In this document: positions 61,370-64,000 of the stretch, in pieces | Layout of the letters: every line of letters starts with the position of its first letter | Position numbering within the stretch: the first letter of the stretch is position 1 | DNA from: Pseudomonas fluorescens NCIMB 11764 | Lineage (GTDB): Bacteria; Pseudomonadota; Gammaproteobacteria; Pseudomonadales; Pseudomonadaceae | Direction of reading: 5' to 3' | Length of the DNA: 64,000 nt | Assembly: GCF_000293885.2 (NCBI RefSeq) | Contig: NZ_CP010945.1 | Span: 930,001-994,000 of the forward strand | Notes under the pieces: model-generated | The model's database searches: none | Seen by the model: the letters and a program-made list of their open reading frames with translations, nothing else | What the model was told of the DNA's origin: nothing | Position numbers and translations under genes: made by a program

Positions 61370-63418
61370 ATGCCCGTTCAACACAAATACCGACCAAAAC
61401 ATCTCGCCTTGGCCATAGCGCTCGCCTTGGGTTGCGCTGAGTTTTCGATTGCCGACGACAGCATTGCCGCTGCATTTGCGACACCGGTAGAAACACCGAA
61501 AGAACTGATTGCCACCCTCGACGCTTTCATGAGCGCTACCGACACTCACCCGTCCTCGATCAGGAAAGTATCTGAATGGAGCGACCTGAACCTGGACGAG
61601 CGCAATGATTTGGTCTCGGTACTGACTAAAGGGGTTTTCAAGAAGCCAGTGAATGGGGGTGCGGGCGACAACGTCCTGCAACTCAATGCAGCCAAAGGTG
61701 GCTCTGTGACTGAAACCCGGAACTTCAAGGCGCTGGAAGTCAAACAGGGTCATTGGACTGTCAGTGGTGCTGGCGCTTTCGACATCGGCACGCTGATCCG
61801 TCCCGAGGCAACGCTAATCAATAATGGACACATCATTGGCGGAGCAATCACCCAAGGCACGTTGATCAATAACCACTCGATTGGCGGCAACGTCTTCGTG
61901 GAAGAAATGGGTACATTCAGTGGCAACGGAATCGTCGGTTCGCTGAACGTGAATGGCCAGCTTATAGTCAATCGTTTGGTGGGCGCCCCAACGGTCAAGG
62001 GTGATATGAGCCTTACCAGCACTGCCGTACTGGCCTATGAGGTCAACCCTGATGGCCGTGGTGAAACGATCAAAGTCGATGGCATTGCCAGCCTTGACGA
62101 TGCGACCCTGAAAATCGTCGCAGCGGGTGAATTTCCGCAAAGCAGCCAATACACACTCATTGAGGCAGGCAAAGTCGTGGGCCGTTTCGGAGACATTCAA
62201 GACAACCTGGTTTTCATGACGCCGGCATTAAATTACGACGACGAGAAAACTGTCGTCCTGACTTATGCGCGCAATGGGGTGTCTTTCGGCAGCATTGCGC
62301 CGAGCGGAAACGCTGAACGCTTTGCCGACAGCATAGAAGAACCGGCTGCCAGCCCAACCAGAGAGCAACCATCCAGCACGACAAATTCCGCCATCACCGC
62401 CCTGCTCGGCTCCGATAGGGCCACCGCCGCCTACGCCCTCGAAATTCTGGCCGGCGACAGCAACGCCAACCTCGCCAAGGCGACCTTGAACAGTGACGGT
62501 CCGATAACGGCCACTCTGCTCTCGGCTATGCGTCAGCTGGACAACGCCAGATTTTCTCACAATCAGAACAGGGCACCTCGCCTCGCCGCTGGCACCGAAA
62601 CCAATGGCCGAGTCTGGCTACAGGCGTTGGGACACAGCGGAAAACTGGATCGCGACTATGACCCGTTGCAGCATTCCACCCAAGGATTGGTATTGGGCAC
62701 CGACTGGCAAATCAATGAGCAGTGGCGTTTGGGCGTAATGGGGGGGCAATCCCGTACCCGCCAGAAGAGCAACGAACTCGACGGCGATCTGGACAGCTGG
62801 CACCTAGGGGCTTACGCCCTGCGCCAGAACGGACCGATGTCCCTGCGTTTGGGAGCGACACATAACAGCCACGACGGAAGCAGTGCGCGCAGGGTGGAGT
62901 TTTATGGCTTCAAGGATCGCCCCAAAGGTCGTTACGATGCCAACACCCAACAAGCCTTCGCGGAGGTGGGTTACAACTTTGGCCGCGCCAACGTCAGCAT
63001 CGAACCGTTCGCCACTCTTGGATACCAACGTTACCAGCGCGACAGTTTTGCGGAAAAAGGCGGCGATGCTTCCCTGAAAGTCCACGATCAATCCGAGGAA
63101 AACGTCAACAGCACATTCGGCCTGCGTCTGGCCAAGCTCAATACGTTGCATAACGGTATGCAACTGACGCCGCGCTTGAGCGCTGGCTGGAAACACACGT
63201 ATGGCAAGGTCTACACCGAAACCCGGCAACGCCTTGTCAGCGGGGGCAACGACTACAGCGTATACAGTGCGCCGCTGGATCGGAACAAACTGATGGTCGA
63301 CGCGGGCATAGACCTCAGGCTTTCTGCACGCAATACACTTGGCGTGGGCGTTACGGGTGAAATGGGTAACGACACCCGAAACCACGGTATCACCGGCCAA
63401 TGGCAAATGACTTTCTAA
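61370..63418 (+). CDS. Autotransporter with C-terminal beta-barrel
   Basis: A 682-residue type V secreted protein. Signal peptide residues 1 to about 30 (KHLALAIALALGCAEFSIA). The passenger (about 40-320) has beta-helix character with repeated Asn/Gly turns (LINNGHIIGGAITQGTLINN) and ends in a typical transition YTLIEAGKVVGRFGDI. After a Ser/Thr/Pro linker (about 325-345), the outer-membrane barrel begins near residue 410 (NGRVWLQALGHSG) and ends with Phe (TGQWQMTF) as barrel proteins require. No protease or lipase motif is seen in the passenger; adhesion is a guess. AGAGG nine bases before the ATG. Confidence 0.88.
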   Translation: MPVQHKYRPKHLALAIALALGCAEFSIADDSIAAAFATPVETPKELIATLDAFMSATDTHPSSIRKVSEWSDLNLDERNDLVSVLTKGVFKKPVNGGAGDNVLQLNAAKGGSVTETRNFKALEVKQGHWTVSGAGAFDIGTLIRPEATLINNGHIIGGAITQGTLINNHSIGGNVFVEEMGTFSGNGIVGSLNVNGQLIVNRLVGAPTVKGDMSLTSTAVLAYEVNPDGRGETIKVDGIASLDDATLKIVAAGEFPQSSQYTLIEAGKVVGRFGDIQDNLVFMTPALNYDDEKTVVLTYARNGVSFGSIAPSGNAERFADSIEEPAASPTREQPSSTTNSAITALLGSDRATAAYALEILAGDSNANLAKATLNSDGPITATLLSAMRQLDNARFSHNQNRAPRLAAGTETNGRVWLQALGHSGKLDRDYDPLQHSTQGLVLGTDWQINEQWRLGVMGGQSRTRQKSNELDGDLDSWHLGAYALRQNGPMSLRLGATHNSHDGSSARRVEFYGFKDRPKGRYDANTQQAFAEVGYNFGRANVSIEPFATLGYQRYQRDSFAEKGGDASLKVHDQSEENVNSTFGLRLAKLNTLHNGMQLTPRLSAGWKHTYGKVYTETRQRLVSGGNDYSVYSAPLDRNKLMVDAGIDLRLSARNTLGVGVTGEMGNDTRNHGITGQWQMTF

Positions 63419-63436
63419 CCCTCACAAACACCGGGC

Positions 63437-63464
63437 GAAAAAAAAGGGGAGCACATGCTCCCCC
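63437..63464 (-). terminator. Intrinsic terminator of oadA
   Basis: GGGGAGCA/TGCTCCCC with a two-base loop, followed on the minus strand by nine T; about 30 bases past the oadA stop. Confidence 0.9.
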
Positions 63465-63496
63465 GAGGTTTAAAGCGGTATATCGAGGCTGTTAAC

Positions 63497-64000
63497 TCAG
63501 CCTTCGATCTCGATCAGGATTTCGCCCGGGTTCACCCGGTCGCCCTTGGCTACGTGGATGGCGGTGATCTTGCCGGCGATGGCCGCCTGGACTTCGGTTT
63601 CCATCTTCATGGCTTCGGTGATCAACACAGCCTGTCCGGCTTTGACGGTGTCACCTTCCTTGACCAGCACGTCGACGATGTTGCCTGGCATGGTGGTGCT
63701 GACGTGGCCCGGTGCAGTGGCTTGCTTGCGCTTGCTGCTGCCGCCGCTAACGAATTCGTTGAGCGGCTCGAAGACCACTTCTTCCGGCATGCCGTCGATG
63801 GACAGGTAGAAGTGACGCTTGCCTTCAGCCTTGACGCCGACACCGGTGATGTCGACGCGGTAGGTTTCGCCGTGGACGTCGATGACGAACTCGGTCGGTA
63901 CGCCTTCGCCGCCGGCCGATGCCACGCCGCCCGCTTCGGGAATCGGCAACAGCACTTCCGGGGTGAGCGTGCCTGCAGCGCGTTCTTCGAGGAATTTTCG
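63497..64000 (-). CDS. oadA: Oxaloacetate decarboxylase / pyruvate carboxylase alpha subunit, C-terminal part
   Basis: Partial gene continuing past the right edge; the last 168 residues are seen (starting RKFLEERAAGTLTPEVLLP). The C-terminal biotinyl domain is intact with EAMKMETE, whose central Lys takes biotin, and the flanking TMPGNIVDVLVKEGDTVKAGQ and GEILIEIEG. A Pro/Ala/Gly linker precedes it. In Pseudomonas the PA5435-type subunit pairs with the biotin carboxylase subunit to make pyruvate carboxylase. Exact role depends on the unseen part. Confidence 0.88.
   Translation of the reverse strand, partial: RKFLEERAAGTLTPEVLLPIPEAGGVASAGGEGVPTEFVIDVHGETYRVDITGVGVKAEGKRHFYLSIDGMPEEVVFEPLNEFVSGGSSKRKQATAPGHVSTTMPGNIVDVLVKEGDTVKAGQAVLITEAMKMETEVQAAIAGKITAIHVAKGDRVNPGEILIEIEG

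Overview
The window reads as a chromosomal segment of a fluorescent-group Pseudomonas. Gene content and order (hupA-rubB-rubA-ubiC-ubiA-phoB-phoR-CBS transporter-M23 peptidase-response regulator-phoU-pstBACS, then purK-purE, a LysR gene and aspA) follow the arrangement I know from the P. aeruginosa PA5348-PA5435 region. Short Pseudomonas-type REP palindromes lie in at least a dozen intergenic gaps. No tRNA, rRNA, CRISPR array or complete insertion sequence was seen. All calls come from reading the sequence; no database search was run.

Layout. (1) 1-11.6 kb: part of a type VI secretion (T6SS) locus. The minus-strand operon tssA-tssB-tssC-tssE-PAAR ends in a low-GC cargo pair (a candidate Cys/His hydrolase and a small membrane protein). 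Divergently, an evolved VgrG fused to a DUF2235 phospholipase-like domain is followed by two tandem DUF2931-like secreted proteins and a third small secreted protein, an effector-immunity layout. (2) 11.7-16.5 kb: DUF6124 gene with a structured leader, HU protein, rubredoxin and its reductase, ubiquinone genes ubiC-ubiA, and a YxFxxD-motif secreted protein. (3) 16.5-31 kb: phosphate block with phoBR, a CNNM/CBS transporter, an M23 peptidase, a response regulator, phoU-pstB-pstA-pstC-pstS and an MFS transporter. Pho boxes precede phoB, pstC and pstS. (4) 31-35.4 kb: thioesterase, hexose-6-phosphate mutarotase, DUF3299 protein, GlsB-type membrane protein and purE-purK. (5) 35.4-37.2 kb: an AT-rich island with two paralogous metzincin-like proteins. 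(6) 37.2-42.9 kb: LysR regulator, aspartase, AGCS symporter and asparaginase, a plausible Asn/Asp use module. (7) 42.9-54.9 kb: two very large paralogous proteins of the DUF6543 (dermonecrotic-toxin-like) type flank an AraC regulator, an acetylpolyamine amidohydrolase-like enzyme and a PotF-like binding protein. (8) 54.9-64 kb: MocR/PdxR-type regulator, PaiB-like protein, two GNAT acetyltransferases, homocysteine S-methyltransferase, an amino-acid ABC binding protein and permease, an autotransporter, and the biotinyl end of oxaloacetate decarboxylase/pyruvate carboxylase alpha subunit, cut by the window edge.

Points most worth a second look: the PAAR-linked cargo pair; the VgrG-lipase with duplicated candidate immunity genes; the twin DUF6543 giants that differ mainly by an insert of about 385 residues; the metzincin pair with one secreted and one apparently unsecreted member; a MITE-like element of about 200 bp inserted exactly in the loop of the potF terminator; a 12-bp tandem repeat of DnaA-box-like units inside the MocR gene; and tandem intrinsic terminators in the purE leader.
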